A DNA stretch of 64,000 nucleotides from JACVRW01 sp036407035 (lineage in GTDB: Bacteria; Actinomycetota; Thermoleophilia; Solirubrobacterales; Thermoleophilaceae): assembly GCA_036407035.1 (NCBI GenBank), contig DASXAA010000186.1, positions 1-64,000 on the forward strand, given 5' to 3'. The notes under the pieces are model-generated. The model was not told where the DNA came from. It was given only the letters and a program-made list of their open reading frames with translations, and ran no database searches. Made by a program: the position numbers and the translations under genes. Shown here in pieces: positions 8,980-19,100 of this stretch. The number at the start of each line of letters is the position of its first letter. Positions within the stretch are counted from its first letter, which is position 1.

Positions 8980-9084
8980 GGAACCGCCGTTCTCGAGCCG
9001 CCACCGCGGCCGTCAGATCCCCCATTTTTCCACCGTTGCCCCGCGCGAGTCACCGCGTCGCCCACCCGTTCTCCTGTAGAAGTC

Positions 9085-10632
9085 ATGGAGAGCCTTCGAA
9101 CCTCCGAGCTGGCGCCTGCAATGACCATCGAGGTCGACGCGGGCGGCGCCGCGACCCACGCCCCTCCAAGGCCTTTCGCCGTCCCGGTGGACCACCGGCG
9201 ACGGACCTCCTCTCCGTCGCAGGGGGCGGTCGACCAGCGCGGACGGATCCTCAGGCGCCTGCTGCTCGCGGCCGACCTCCTCGCCCTCTACTGCGCCTTC
9301 TTCGCCGTAGAGCTCGCGTTCGGCCAGTTCCGCGTCATCGACTTCGCCCTGCTGGCGGCGAGCGTTCCGCTCTGGGTCCTCGTCGGGAACGGCTTCCGGC
9401 TCTACCACCTGGACAGCCACCGGGCCGACTACCGCGCGAGCGACGAGCTCGGGCAGGTGTTCCAGATGGCCACCATCTGGAGCTGGGGCACGCTTCTCGT
9501 CCTCTGGCTGGTCCGCCCGGACGACGTGGCCGTACCCAGGGTGGCGCTCTTCTGGGGCCTCACGCTGGTGCTCTTGATGATCTTCCGTTCCCTCGTGCGC
9601 GGCTTCGCGAGGCGGCAACCGTGGTACCTCCAGCACGCGCTGGTCGTGGGGCCCAGCTCCCAGGCGGCGACGATCGTCCGGAAGATCAACCGGCACCCCG
9701 AGTGGGGCATCATCGCCACTCCGTTTGCGGACGTGTCCGGGCGCTTCCCCGCTCGCGACCGGGGCCTCCCGCGCATCCACTCGTCCGCGGGAGACGGCGA
9801 CGTGGTCGCGCTGGCCCGAGAGCTGAACGTCGATCGCGTGATGCTCACTCCGGCGCTGAGCGAGTCGCGCCGGCGCGCCGAGCTGGTCTGCGAGCTCACG
9901 GACCTCGGCGTCCACGTGGACCTGATCCCGAGCTGGTCCGATGTCGTGGGGGCCCGCCTCGACGTGCACGAGATGGAGGGAATGCCGCTGCTGACCGTCC
10001 CGCGCGCGCGGCTTCGCCGATCGTCGCTCAGGCTCAAGCGCGCGCTCGACCTGGCCGTCAGCGGCCTCGCTGTCGTCCTGCTCGCTCCGGTGCTCGCCGC
10101 CTTCGCCATCGCGATCAAGCTCGACTCGCCCGGGCCTGTGTTCTTCCGCCAGCGGCGGGTCGGCAAGAACGACCGGCCGTTCGAGGTCTTCAAGTTCCGG
10201 TCCATGCGCGACGACGCCGATGCCTGCAAGGACGAGGTGGCGCAGCTGAACCTGCACGGCGGCGGAAACGAGCACGGCATGTTCAAGATCCGCGAGGATC
10301 CCCGGGTCACGCGTGTCGGCCGGCTGCTTCGGCGCTATTCACTCGATGAGCTGCCCCAGCTCTTCAACATCGTGCGCGGCGACATGAGCCTCGTGGGGCC
10401 GCGACCGCTGATCGAGAAGGAGGACCGCCAGGTCGAGGGCCGCTTCCGCAGGAGGCTGGGCCTCACGCCTGGCCTCACCGGCCTCTGGCAGGTGAACGGC
10501 CGCTCCGAGATCCCGTTCGACGAGATGGTCAGCCTCGACTACCTCTACGTCACCAACTGGTCGATGTGGGGGGACGTGAAGGTCCTCATGCGCACCTTCT
10601 CCGCGGTGCTCAGGGGCGGGGGCGCCTACTAG
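9085..10632 (+). CDS. Polyprenyl glycosylphosphotransferase (initiating sugar transferase)
   Basis: Integral membrane enzyme of 515 residues that transfers a sugar-1-phosphate to undecaprenyl phosphate, the first step of repeat-unit assembly. Several membrane segments occupy residues 50-170, followed by a CoA-binding-like Rossmann domain (HALVVGPSSQAATIVRKI). The C-terminal catalytic domain has a membrane entry helix, then VFFRQRRVGKNDRPFEVFKF, YSLDELPQLFN, DMSLVGPRP and GLTGLWQVNGRS, the signature blocks of the WcaJ/RfbP family. It lies between Wzz-like paralogues A and B. The ATG at 9085 has no strong ribosome site; a second ATG 12 codons on is possible. Confidence 0.95.
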   Translation: MESLRTSELAPAMTIEVDAGGAATHAPPRPFAVPVDHRRRTSSPSQGAVDQRGRILRRLLLAADLLALYCAFFAVELAFGQFRVIDFALLAASVPLWVLVGNGFRLYHLDSHRADYRASDELGQVFQMATIWSWGTLLVLWLVRPDDVAVPRVALFWGLTLVLLMIFRSLVRGFARRQPWYLQHALVVGPSSQAATIVRKINRHPEWGIIATPFADVSGRFPARDRGLPRIHSSAGDGDVVALARELNVDRVMLTPALSESRRRAELVCELTDLGVHVDLIPSWSDVVGARLDVHEMEGMPLLTVPRARLRRSSLRLKRALDLAVSGLAVVLLAPVLAAFAIAIKLDSPGPVFFRQRRVGKNDRPFEVFKFRSMRDDADACKDEVAQLNLHGGGNEHGMFKIREDPRVTRVGRLLRRYSLDELPQLFNIVRGDMSLVGPRPLIEKEDRQVEGRFRRRLGLTPGLTGLWQVNGRSEIPFDEMVSLDYLYVTNWSMWGDVKVLMRTFSAVLRGGGAY

Positions 10633-10715
10633 GCGACTCGCCTCGGGGACCTCCGCATGGGGAACCCCCGCCGCGCAAGTAGCCGCCGTCCCGCGCCGTT
10701 TGTGGTTAGACGACG

Positions 10716-11486
10716 ATGGGGATCGGCATCCGCATGCGACGGCTCTGGGAGCTGAAAGCGGGCGTGCTCGTGTGCACCGCCCTTGCAATCCTCGCTGCCG
10801 TTTGGAGCGTCGACAAGATCAGCCTCCTCCCGCCGAAGCTCACGTCGCGCTCCCTCGAGATGGCCACCGCATCCACGCAGGTCGTCGTCGACACCCCGAA
10901 ATCCGCGATCCTGGACCTGCGCCAGGACACGTACAGCCTCGACGGCCTCACGAACCGTGCCGTGCTGCTCGGCAACGTGATCGCGAGCCAGCCCGTGCGG
11001 GAGTCGATCGCGCGCCGCGCCGGCGTGCCCGCGGCGGCGCTCGTCGTCACCCCGCCGTTCACCGCCAAGCAGCCTCGCGCCCGAATCCAGGCGGACAGCA
11101 AGCGGCATACGAGCGACATCCTCAAGACCAACGACCAGTACCGCCTCACGATCACCGCGAACCCGTCGGCGCCGCTGCTCTACGTCTACGCCCAGGCCCC
11201 GTCGGCCAAGACAGCGGGCGTGCTGGCGAACACCGCGGTTGAGGGCCTGAGGCGCTACGTGGACCGCCTTGCGGAGCTGGAGCAGACGCCCGACAAGGAG
11301 CGCATCCGCCTGGTCCAGCTCGGACAGGCCGAGGGCGCGGTGATCAACGGCGGCGTGGCCTGGTCGGTCGCGATCCTGGCCTTCGTCCTCACGTTCGGGG
11401 TCGCTTCCGCGACGCTCATCCTTCTCTCCCGCATCAGGCAGGGTTGGCGACTCGAGTCGCTCTCCGAGCGGGCGGCCGGCGCCTGA
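10716..11486 (+). CDS. Wzz-like polysaccharide co-polymerase, paralogue B
   Basis: Protein of 256 residues with two membrane segments (about 14-32 and 208-232) flanking an extracytoplasmic domain. It carries the shared family points: SLLPPKL after the first segment, VVVDTPKSAILD, YAQAPSAKTAGVLANTAVEGLRRYV, and GAVINGGVAWSVAILAFV leading into the second segment. These blocks are closest to the Wzz-like half of the fused protein at 12219-14417 (LLPPKL and GAIVNGG in both), so B and the fusion are probably sisters. It should help set polymer chain length or organise the polymerase. The ATG at 10716 is chosen; an internal ATG at codon 7 is possible. Confidence 0.82.
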   Translation: MGIGIRMRRLWELKAGVLVCTALAILAAVWSVDKISLLPPKLTSRSLEMATASTQVVVDTPKSAILDLRQDTYSLDGLTNRAVLLGNVIASQPVRESIARRAGVPAAALVVTPPFTAKQPRARIQADSKRHTSDILKTNDQYRLTITANPSAPLLYVYAQAPSAKTAGVLANTAVEGLRRYVDRLAELEQTPDKERIRLVQLGQAEGAVINGGVAWSVAILAFVLTFGVASATLILLSRIRQGWRLESLSERAAGA

Positions 11487-11499
11487 CCGAGGGTCGCGC

Positions 11500-12210
11500 G
11501 TGGAGGTCGTCGCATTCCTGCGCAACCTTGTGGCGCACCGGGTCCTGCTCGTCCTCGGCGCCCTCTTGGCGATCGGCGCGGGCCTCGCGCTGGCGAGGGG
11601 ACAGACGACCCACACCGGCGTCGCATCGGCGCGCATGGTGCTCGACACGCCGGATTCCCAGCTGCTCCTGCCGACGCCGCAGGGTGCTGACAGCCTCGGG
11701 TGGCGCGCGGCGCTGCTGGCCAGCCTGATGTCGAGCCACCCCGTCAGGGAGCGGATCGCCCACGATGTCGGGCTGCGGCCGGACAGGCTGGTGGTCATCG
11801 AGCCGCGCCTGATCACGCCGACCACGCCGACCGCACTTGCCCCGCGCGCGATCGAGGCCTCGACCGAGACGACGGCCCGGCACGTGCTAACCGTGCGCTA
11901 CGACCCGGAGCTGCCGATCGTCACGCTGGAGGCCCACGCCCCGGACCGGGGCGGCGCGGCGCGGCTGGCGGGCGCGGCGATCCGAGAGCTGAGGGCCGAG
12001 GCCACGCCCCCGAGCGACACTCCCGGCATGCAGAAGGTGGTCGTGGAGGCCTTCGGCAAGCCGCGGGTGGCCGAGATCGCGCATCGCCCCTCGCGGATGC
12101 TGCCCGTCGCCGCGGCCGTCGTGCTGTTCGGCCTCTGGTGCGCGGGTCTGACGCTCGCGCTGGCCGCCGCAGGTGCCTGGCGCCGCGCGGCCCGGCTCCG
12201 AACCGCCTGA
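11500..12210 (+). CDS. Wzz-like polysaccharide co-polymerase, paralogue C
   Basis: Protein of 236 residues, the most diverged of the set. It starts at GTG 11500, 13 bases after paralogue B. Two membrane segments (about 12-30 and 198-222) surround a domain with RMVLDTPDSQLLL, SHPVRERIAHDVGL and LEAHAPDRGGAARLAGAAIREL, which align with the same blocks in A and B. The Tyr/Pro-rich sites seen in kinase-linked Wzc proteins are missing. It ends 8 bases before the stop of the convergent Wzz-Wzy fusion gene. The four copies together suggest a hetero-oligomeric co-polymerase, which is inference. Confidence 0.75.
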   Translation: MEVVAFLRNLVAHRVLLVLGALLAIGAGLALARGQTTHTGVASARMVLDTPDSQLLLPTPQGADSLGWRAALLASLMSSHPVRERIAHDVGLRPDRLVVIEPRLITPTTPTALAPRAIEASTETTARHVLTVRYDPELPIVTLEAHAPDRGGAARLAGAAIRELRAEATPPSDTPGMQKVVVEAFGKPRVAEIAHRPSRMLPVAAAVVLFGLWCAGLTLALAAAGAWRRAARLRTA

Positions 12211-12218
12211 ACTGCGGC

Positions 12219-14417
12219 TCAGCGCAGCGCGTCGACGGGCTCGGCCACCGGCCGCCGTGCAGGCGGAGCCGGTTGGTGGCCGTGGCGCCTGACCGCATGC
12301 AGATCCGGCGCCGCCCTGACCGGCTCGGGCCGCCAGGCGGGATCGATGACCACGGCCACCAGCCCGGCCATGTAAAGGAAGATGTACGTCGCGTGCGGGA
12401 ACGAGAGGACGTCGAACAGCGTGGACATGACGAGGAAGGCCACAGCCGCGGCGGCCCCGGCCAGGGCGGCGGCGGATCGCACAGGATCCCGCGACGTGAT
12501 GGTCTTGCGTGCGCTGAGGATCACCGAGACGCCGAGCGCCAGGAAGGTCAGGAGGCCGAGGATGCCGGTCTCGACCGTTCGCAGCAGGAGCTCGTTGTCC
12601 AGGATCCTGTGCCCTGTCGGCGGGTAGCTGCCCCAGCCCCGCCCGATGACCAGATGAGTCCACACGTCGGGTCTCACGGCGTCGTAGTCGACGGTGCGGT
12701 CGTTGACGGTGGGCACGCCCAGCTGGTTGGGCTCGAACTGGAAGGTCGTCATTCTCAGCGCGCCCGGCGCCAGTAGCTGGATCACGATCACCAGCACCAG
12801 GGCCAGAGGCGCCAGCCGGAGCAACTCGCGGCGGCGGAAGTACGCCAGGGTCAGCACCACCGAGACCGGCGCCAGCAGAGCGCTCTTGCGGTAGGTCGCG
12901 AACATGGCGGCGAGCAGCAGGCAGGCAGCCACGGCGTGCAGCAGCCGCCCACCCCACGCCTTCGCCTGCATCAGGCCGATCAGCGCGATCGGCAGCGCCA
13001 TCGAGAGCATCGCCACGGCCTCGAGCGGCGCGGCCGCGGGCCCGCGGACCAGCCGGCGGCCGGCCTCGTCCACGGCGCCGGCCTCGGCCTCGGCGACCAT
13101 CCTGAAGAAGCCCGGCAGCTGGTCCGACCAGTTGTAGAAGAGGTTCTGCTTGAACCGGAACTCGTAGAGGATCCCGACGGCGCAGACGACGGCGAGTATC
13201 AGCGTGTAGTTCAGGAAGGCCCGCACCTCGCTGCGCCGCACGGCGCTGGCGGCGATGGCGAACGCCGACAGATAGGCCAGGAGCAGCGGGATCTTCTTCA
13301 GGGAGAGGTCGAACTCCAGCGTCTGGTTGAGGGCGCGCGCGTTGAGGATGACGCTCAGGAAGGCGACGATCATGAAGGCGCCCACGGCGGCGTGGATCCA
13401 TGTCGGCCGCCAGCGGGGGCGCGCCCTTCCTCCCACCACGAAGGCGAGCACGAAGGCTGCCACCACGATCGGCAGGACCAGGCGGTCGAACTTGAGGTCG
13501 ACCGGGAGCGAGGCGCTCAGCTCGATGGCGTCGAACGGGACCAACCAGAGGACGGCGATGAAGCCGGCCAAGGTCCACGGCAGCACACGCGTCGTGCGCG
13601 GCCAGTTGTCGTCCACGGCAGCGTCATCCGCGTGGTCGCTGCCACGAAGCGCGCGGCCCTCGACGGGCCCCCGCTCGCGCACGCGCAGGAAGAGCATCCC
13701 GGCCCCGCACGACAGCGCGAAGGCGAACACGAAGGTGAGCACCGCGACCGACAGCGGAGCGCCCCCGTTGACGATGGCGCCCCGAGCGGTTCCCAGCTGG
13801 CGAAGCCGCAAGGTCTGGCTCTTCTTGAATCCCTGGCGCCTTCCCAACTCGGCGAGATACTCGCGGAGCCCGAGAACGCCGGCGTTCGCCAGCCGCACCG
13901 CCTCCTCCGTGGACGGCGCCTGGGCGTAGATGTCGATGATCGGCGTGGTCTGCCTCGGCTGCACCTCGAGGCGGTACGGGAGCTGCAGATGGTGGATCTC
14001 GGCCGCGCGCTGCTCGCTGCCGGCATCGGTCAGGGCGCGCGGTCCGAAGGTCGGCGGCGCGACCGCCGCGATGCGGTCCTGGGCCACGTGTGCATGGCGC
14101 GCGATGTGCCTGAGCACCGGAGGCGTGACCATCACGCGTCCGAGCAGCTCGCCGTGCTTGACGAGCGTGTCCACGTCCTGGGGGAGCGCGCGCCGGTTGA
14201 CGATCGACGGGGACTGGGAATCCACGAACACGTGGGTCGTGGCGGCGGACACGTGCGGTTCGCTCGACTTCAGCTTCGGCGGGAGTAGCTCGATCGTGTC
14301 GGTCGCCAGAGCGGCCGAGCCGAGCCCGACCAGCGCGCTGAGCACGACCACGGCGATCAATCGCCGCCTGCGCTGGATGGGGTGGCTCGACATCTGCATC
14401 TGAGTAAATGCGGCCAC
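12219..14417 (-). CDS. Fused Wzz-like co-polymerase and Wzy/O-antigen-ligase-like polymerase
   Basis: Membrane protein of 732 residues with two parts. Residues 1-245 form a complete Wzz-like protein: first membrane segment about 20-38, ELLPPKLKSSEP, VFVDSQSPSIVN, YAQAPSTEEAVRLANAG, GLREYL, GAIVNGGAP and the second segment about 221-243. After a charged linker (about 244-275), residues 278-690 hold roughly ten membrane helices and the polymerase/ligase signature VIGRGWGSYPPTGH followed by ILDNELLLRTVETGILG in the large loop. Wzy-type proteins join lipid-linked repeat units outside the membrane. Fusion with the chain-length regulator would tie the two in one chain. The start is GTG 14417, or ATG 14399 or 14393. 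Confidence 0.85.
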   Translation of the reverse strand: MAAFTQMQMSSHPIQRRRRLIAVVVLSALVGLGSAALATDTIELLPPKLKSSEPHVSAATTHVFVDSQSPSIVNRRALPQDVDTLVKHGELLGRVMVTPPVLRHIARHAHVAQDRIAAVAPPTFGPRALTDAGSEQRAAEIHHLQLPYRLEVQPRQTTPIIDIYAQAPSTEEAVRLANAGVLGLREYLAELGRRQGFKKSQTLRLRQLGTARGAIVNGGAPLSVAVLTFVFAFALSCGAGMLFLRVRERGPVEGRALRGSDHADDAAVDDNWPRTTRVLPWTLAGFIAVLWLVPFDAIELSASLPVDLKFDRLVLPIVVAAFVLAFVVGGRARPRWRPTWIHAAVGAFMIVAFLSVILNARALNQTLEFDLSLKKIPLLLAYLSAFAIAASAVRRSEVRAFLNYTLILAVVCAVGILYEFRFKQNLFYNWSDQLPGFFRMVAEAEAGAVDEAGRRLVRGPAAAPLEAVAMLSMALPIALIGLMQAKAWGGRLLHAVAACLLLAAMFATYRKSALLAPVSVVLTLAYFRRRELLRLAPLALVLVIVIQLLAPGALRMTTFQFEPNQLGVPTVNDRTVDYDAVRPDVWTHLVIGRGWGSYPPTGHRILDNELLLRTVETGILGLLTFLALGVSVILSARKTITSRDPVRSAAALAGAAAAVAFLVMSTLFDVLSFPHATYIFLYMAGLVAVVIDPAWRPEPVRAAPDLHAVRRHGHQPAPPARRPVAEPVDALR

Positions 14418-14555
14418 CCGCGTCCGGGTGCCTGCCGCTCACCCGATCAACGCAGGGCGGTGGACCAGACTTCCTCCCTCCCGGCACATGGAAGAGGGCT
14501 GGACGCACACGCGTTTGTCGAGGGTGACCGCCTGCGTCCTTCGTACTCCCACGCC

Positions 14556-16079
14556 TTGAGCGACGTCCGCACCAACGCGGAGCTCACCGAGGCCACCGCC
14601 GCCGGGCTCCCCTGGCTGACGCTCGCCCGCGTGGTCACCGAGCTCGTGCTGCTGGCCTCGATGGTGGTGCTCGCCCGCCTGATCCCGCCGAGCGCGTTCG
14701 GCATGTTCGCCGTCGCGGTGATAGTCCAGGAGCTGGCCGTCAACGTGCCGAGCGAGGGCGTCGGCAGCGCGCTGGTCCAGCGCCGCGAGATCGACCGTGG
14801 GCACCTGCAGGGCGGCCTTGCCCTCAGCCTCGTCGTGGGCATCGGGCTCACCGCCGTCGCGCTCCTCCTCAGCGCCGTGCTCGTGCAGCCGCTGTTCGGA
14901 GACGACACGGCGTTCCTCTTCGCCCTGACCACCCCCTGGTTCATGCTCGGAGCCGTTTTGGCGCTTCCGCTCGCGGTTCTGCGCCGGCGCCTCGACTTTC
15001 GCCTGCTCTCGCTGGTCACCGTCACCGGGAACCTCGTCAGGTCGGTGAGCTCGGTCGTGTTCGCGGTCGCACTCGGCCTCGACGCCGAGGCGCTGGTGCT
15101 CGGAGGCCTCGTCGGTATGACCTCGATGGTCGTGCTGGCCCTGTTCGTCGCGCCGGTGCCGCTGCCGCGGTGGCGCCGGCAGGCGGTCCGCGACCTGCTG
15201 CCCTACGGCGGGCCGGCATCGCTTGCCTCGGTGTGCTGGGTCGGCTTCAGGAACGGCGACTACGCGATCGTCGGCGCCCGCCTCGGCGCGACCCAGGCGG
15301 GCTTCTACTGGCGCGGGTTCCAGCTCGCCGTCGAGTACCAGCGCAAGATCAGCAGCGTGATGACGCAGGTCGCGTTCCCGGTCCTGTCGCGCACGGCCGG
15401 GGTCGAGGAGATGTTCGAGCTGCGGCAGCGCATGGTGCGGCTCCTGACCGTGGTGATCTTCCCGCTGCTGGCGTCGCTGGTGCTGTTGGCGCCGACGGTT
15501 GTCCCGTGGGTGTTCGGGCCGGCGTGGGAGCCGGCCGTGCTGCCCACGCAGATCCTCGCCGGCGCAGGCGCCGCGACCGTTGTGATCGACGCGGTCGGCT
15601 CGGCGCTGATGGCCGCCGGCCGCGCACGCGCCATGCTCCTGTACGGGCTCGCCCACTTCGCCGTCTACGCGGCCGCCGTGTTCTTCGCCGCGGGATTCGG
15701 ACTCGGCGCCGTGGCCGTGGCCGCGGTGGTGGTCCACACGACCTTCCTGATCGTGGCGTACCAGCTGCTGTTGAGAGGCCGGACCGAGCGGGTCCTGCGC
15801 TTTCTGTGGGGCGACGTCTCCGCCGCGACCGTCTCGTGCGTGGCGCTCGTCTGCGTCGGCCTGCCCGTGGACCTGGCGCTCGACCAGGCGGCCGCTTCGC
15901 CCTTCGTGCGGACGGTGGCGGTCGGCGCGGCCTGCGGGGTCGGATACCTGGCGGCACTGCGGATCTGGTTCCCCTCCGCGTGGCACGACCTCACGGTCCT
16001 GGTGCGCCGGGTGATCCCCATGCGCCCGCTGCGCGCCGCGGCGCGCCGAGTGCCCGCCCACGCGGGACGTCCGTCGTGA
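14556..16079 (+). CDS. Wzx-like polysaccharide flippase (MATE/PST superfamily)
   Basis: Integral membrane protein of about 507 residues with some 12-14 predicted helices, the type that flips lipid-linked repeat units. The early motif LARLIPPSAFGMFAVAV followed by GVGSALVQRREI is typical of the RfbX/PST flippases. The C-terminus is Arg-rich. The frame is open from 14382 but the upstream part is not protein-like; I chose TTG at 14556, which gives a short N-terminus before the first helix, and this start is uncertain. It is divergent from the Wzz-Wzy fusion and completes a Wzx/Wzy-dependent pathway with the initiating transferase. Confidence 0.85.
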   Translation: MSDVRTNAELTEATAAGLPWLTLARVVTELVLLASMVVLARLIPPSAFGMFAVAVIVQELAVNVPSEGVGSALVQRREIDRGHLQGGLALSLVVGIGLTAVALLLSAVLVQPLFGDDTAFLFALTTPWFMLGAVLALPLAVLRRRLDFRLLSLVTVTGNLVRSVSSVVFAVALGLDAEALVLGGLVGMTSMVVLALFVAPVPLPRWRRQAVRDLLPYGGPASLASVCWVGFRNGDYAIVGARLGATQAGFYWRGFQLAVEYQRKISSVMTQVAFPVLSRTAGVEEMFELRQRMVRLLTVVIFPLLASLVLLAPTVVPWVFGPAWEPAVLPTQILAGAGAATVVIDAVGSALMAAGRARAMLLYGLAHFAVYAAAVFFAAGFGLGAVAVAAVVVHTTFLIVAYQLLLRGRTERVLRFLWGDVSAATVSCVALVCVGLPVDLALDQAAASPFVRTVAVGAACGVGYLAALRIWFPSAWHDLTVLVRRVIPMRPLRAAARRVPAHAGRPS

Positions 16080-16169
16080 GGGTGACAGCCGGGCACCCGC
16101 GGGGCGCGCGCGAATTGTCCTCCTTTTTTGGTACGTGAGTTATGGGCGAGCCGGCGCGTTGATCGTCTG

Positions 16170-19100
16170 ATGGGCCTGCCGGCGCACCCGATCATTCCTC
16201 GATTCGGTCAAGTCGGTCCGCGGCGCCTCCTCGCTGCCGCCCTCGCTCTCGCGTCGGCCCTCCTTGCGTTCGCGCTCGCGCCCGCGCAGTCGCACGCCGC
16301 CGCCTGCACGCCCCCGGTGGTGAACCAGGTGGCGTGCGAGAACACCCAGCCGGGCGCCGACCCGAGCACGTGGGAGATCGACGGCGCGGGCGATCCGAGC
16401 ATCCAGGGCTACGCGACGTCCATGAGCGTCAACAAGGGCGACACGATCTCCTTCAAGATCAAGTCGTCCACCTCGAACTACCACATCGACATCCTGCGGC
16501 TCGGCTGGTACGGCGGCGACGGGGCGCGCGTGATCGCCTCGAACCTCAGCCCCACCGGTAGCTCGAACCAGCCGGCCTGCCTGACGCAGGCGAGCACGGG
16601 GCTGATCGACTGCGGCAACTGGGCCGTCTCCCGCTCCTGGACCGTTCCGTCCAACGCCGTCTCCGGTGTGTACATCGCCCATCTCGTCCGAAACGACACC
16701 GGCGGGGACAGCCACATCACCTTCGTCGTACGCGACGACTCGAGTCACTCGGACATCGTGCTCCAGACCTCTGACGAGACCTGGCAGGCCTACAACACCT
16801 ACGGCGGCAACAGCCTCTACACGTGCACCAACCCGTGCCCGCCCGGGGACCCGAGCACATACAAGTCGGCCTACAAGGTCTCCTACAACCGGCCGCTCCA
16901 CGTCGCGGAGGACGACGGCGGCAGGTCGGCGCTGTTCACCGGAGCGGAGTACCCGATGATCCGCTTCCTCGAGCGCAACGGCTACGACGTCAGCTACATC
17001 AGCGGCGTCGACACGCAGACCCGCGGCCCCTTGCTCCAGAACCACAAGCTCTTCATCTCGAGCGGCCACGACGAATACTGGTCGGGCGGACAGAGGTCCA
17101 ACGTCGAGGCGGCCCGCGACGCCGGCGTCAACCTCGCCTTCTTCAGCGGTAACGAGATGTTCTGGAAGACCCGCTGGGAGCCGAGCATGGACGGCTCGAA
17201 CACGGCGAACCGCACGCTCGTCTCGTACAAGGACACTCACTTCACCGAGCAACAGGACCCGGTCGAGTGGACCGGAACGTGGCGCGATCCGCGCTTCACG
17301 ACGCCGGCGAACGGGCCGACGCCAGAGAACGCTCTGACGGGACAGTCGTTCCTCGTCAACCTCGGGACCTCGCGCATCACCGTCCCGTTCGCCTACAAGC
17401 AGCTCCGGATGTGGCGGAACACCGACGCGACCTCGCTCTCTTCGGGTCAGAGCCTGCCGCTCGCGCCCTCCACGCTCGGCTACGAGTGGGACCAGGACGC
17501 CGACAACGGGTTCCGGCCGGCCGGTCAGGTCCGGCTCTCCTCCACGACGGTGACCGGCCTCGAGGTGTTCACGGACTACGGCAGCACCGTGACCACCGGC
17601 GGAACGGCCACGCACAACCTCACGATGTACCGCGCCCCGAGCGGCGCGCGGGTGTTCGGCGCGGGAACCGTGCAGTGGGCGTGGGGGCTCGACGACGAGA
17701 ACCCGGACGGCACGGCGGCCGACCGCAACATGCAGCAGGCCACGGTCAACCTGCTCGCCGACATGAGCGCCCAGCCGTTCGCGCTGATCCCGGGGCTCGC
17801 CTCCGCGAACAAGACGACCGACACCACGGCCCCGACGTCCACCATCACTCCTCCCCCGGCGACCGTGCAGGACGGCCAGCAGGTCACGATCAGCGGCACC
17901 GCGGCCGACGCGGCCGGCGGAGTCGTGGCCGGCGTTGAGGTGTCCACGGACGGCGGCAGCACCTGGCACCCGGCGAACGGCACGACGAGCTGGACCTACA
18001 CCTGGACGGCGCACGGGAACCCCTCGACCACCATCAAGGCGCGCGCGACGGACGACAGCGGCAACATCCAGGCCCCCGGTGCGGGCGTCTCGGTGAACGT
18101 GTCCTGTCCGTGCTCGATATGGGGCACCAACACGGCCGTACCCGCCTCTGACGCTGACTCCGGCGACCCGACGCCCGTCGAGGTCGGCGTCAAGTTCAAG
18201 TCGGATTCCTACGGCCGGATCTCGGGCATCCGCTTCTACAAGGCCGCGGGGAACACCGGCACCCACATCGGCAACCTCTGGACCGCCGACGGCCAGCTGC
18301 TGGCCCAGGCCACCTTCACGGGCGAGTCCGCCTCCGGCTGGCAGAGCGTCACCTTCGCCACCCCGGTCGAGGTCCAGCCTGGCACGACCTACGTGGCCTC
18401 GTACTACGCGCCGAACGGGCACTACTCGGCGTCGCCGGACTATCTCTATCGCCAGCCGGCGCCCGGCCCCAACGGCGGCTCGACCGCGGACAGCGCGCCG
18501 CTCCACGCGCTCCGCAACACCGGCACGACCACCGGCACGACGACCAACGGGCTCTACACGTACACCGCGGCGAGCGCCTTCCCGACACAGTCGTTCGGCG
18601 CCAGCAACTACTGGGTGGACGTGGTCTTCTCACCCATCGCGTCCCCCGGGCAGGTCACGAACGTGACCGCCACCGAGGGCGGCAAGACGTCCGCCAACGT
18701 GTCCTGGTCAGCGCCCGCGAGCGGTGGGACCGTCACCTCCTACAAGGTGACCCCGTACATCGGGTCGAACGCGCTCGCGCCCGTCACCGTCTCCGGCTCG
18801 TCGACCACCAAGACGATCACCGGGCTGACGACCGGGACCACCTACACGTTCACCGTCCAGGCGAGCAACCCGAACGGGTCGGGGCCCGAGTCGTCGCACT
18901 CCAACCCCGTGACGCCGAACAACGCCGTCCCGCCGGCGTCCCCGACCAACGTCACGGCCGAGGGCGCGTCGCAATCGGCTCGAGTGAACTGGAGCGTTCC
19001 CGGGGCCGACGGAGACAGCCCGATCACCGGATACACCATCACACCCTTCGTCGGCGGGGTCGCCCAGGACACCACCCAGGCGGGCGCATCGGCCACCAGC

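Noticed and set aside
6525..9082. Ten-base CCTGTAGAAG at 6525-6534 and 9073-9082
   Set aside because: Two copies at different distances from genes, with no common spacing to other elements. It may be chance.
16080..16169. Possible terminator (GGGTG/CACCC and a later T run) after the flippase gene
   Set aside because: The small stem is about 25 bases away from the T run and no stable hairpin abuts it.
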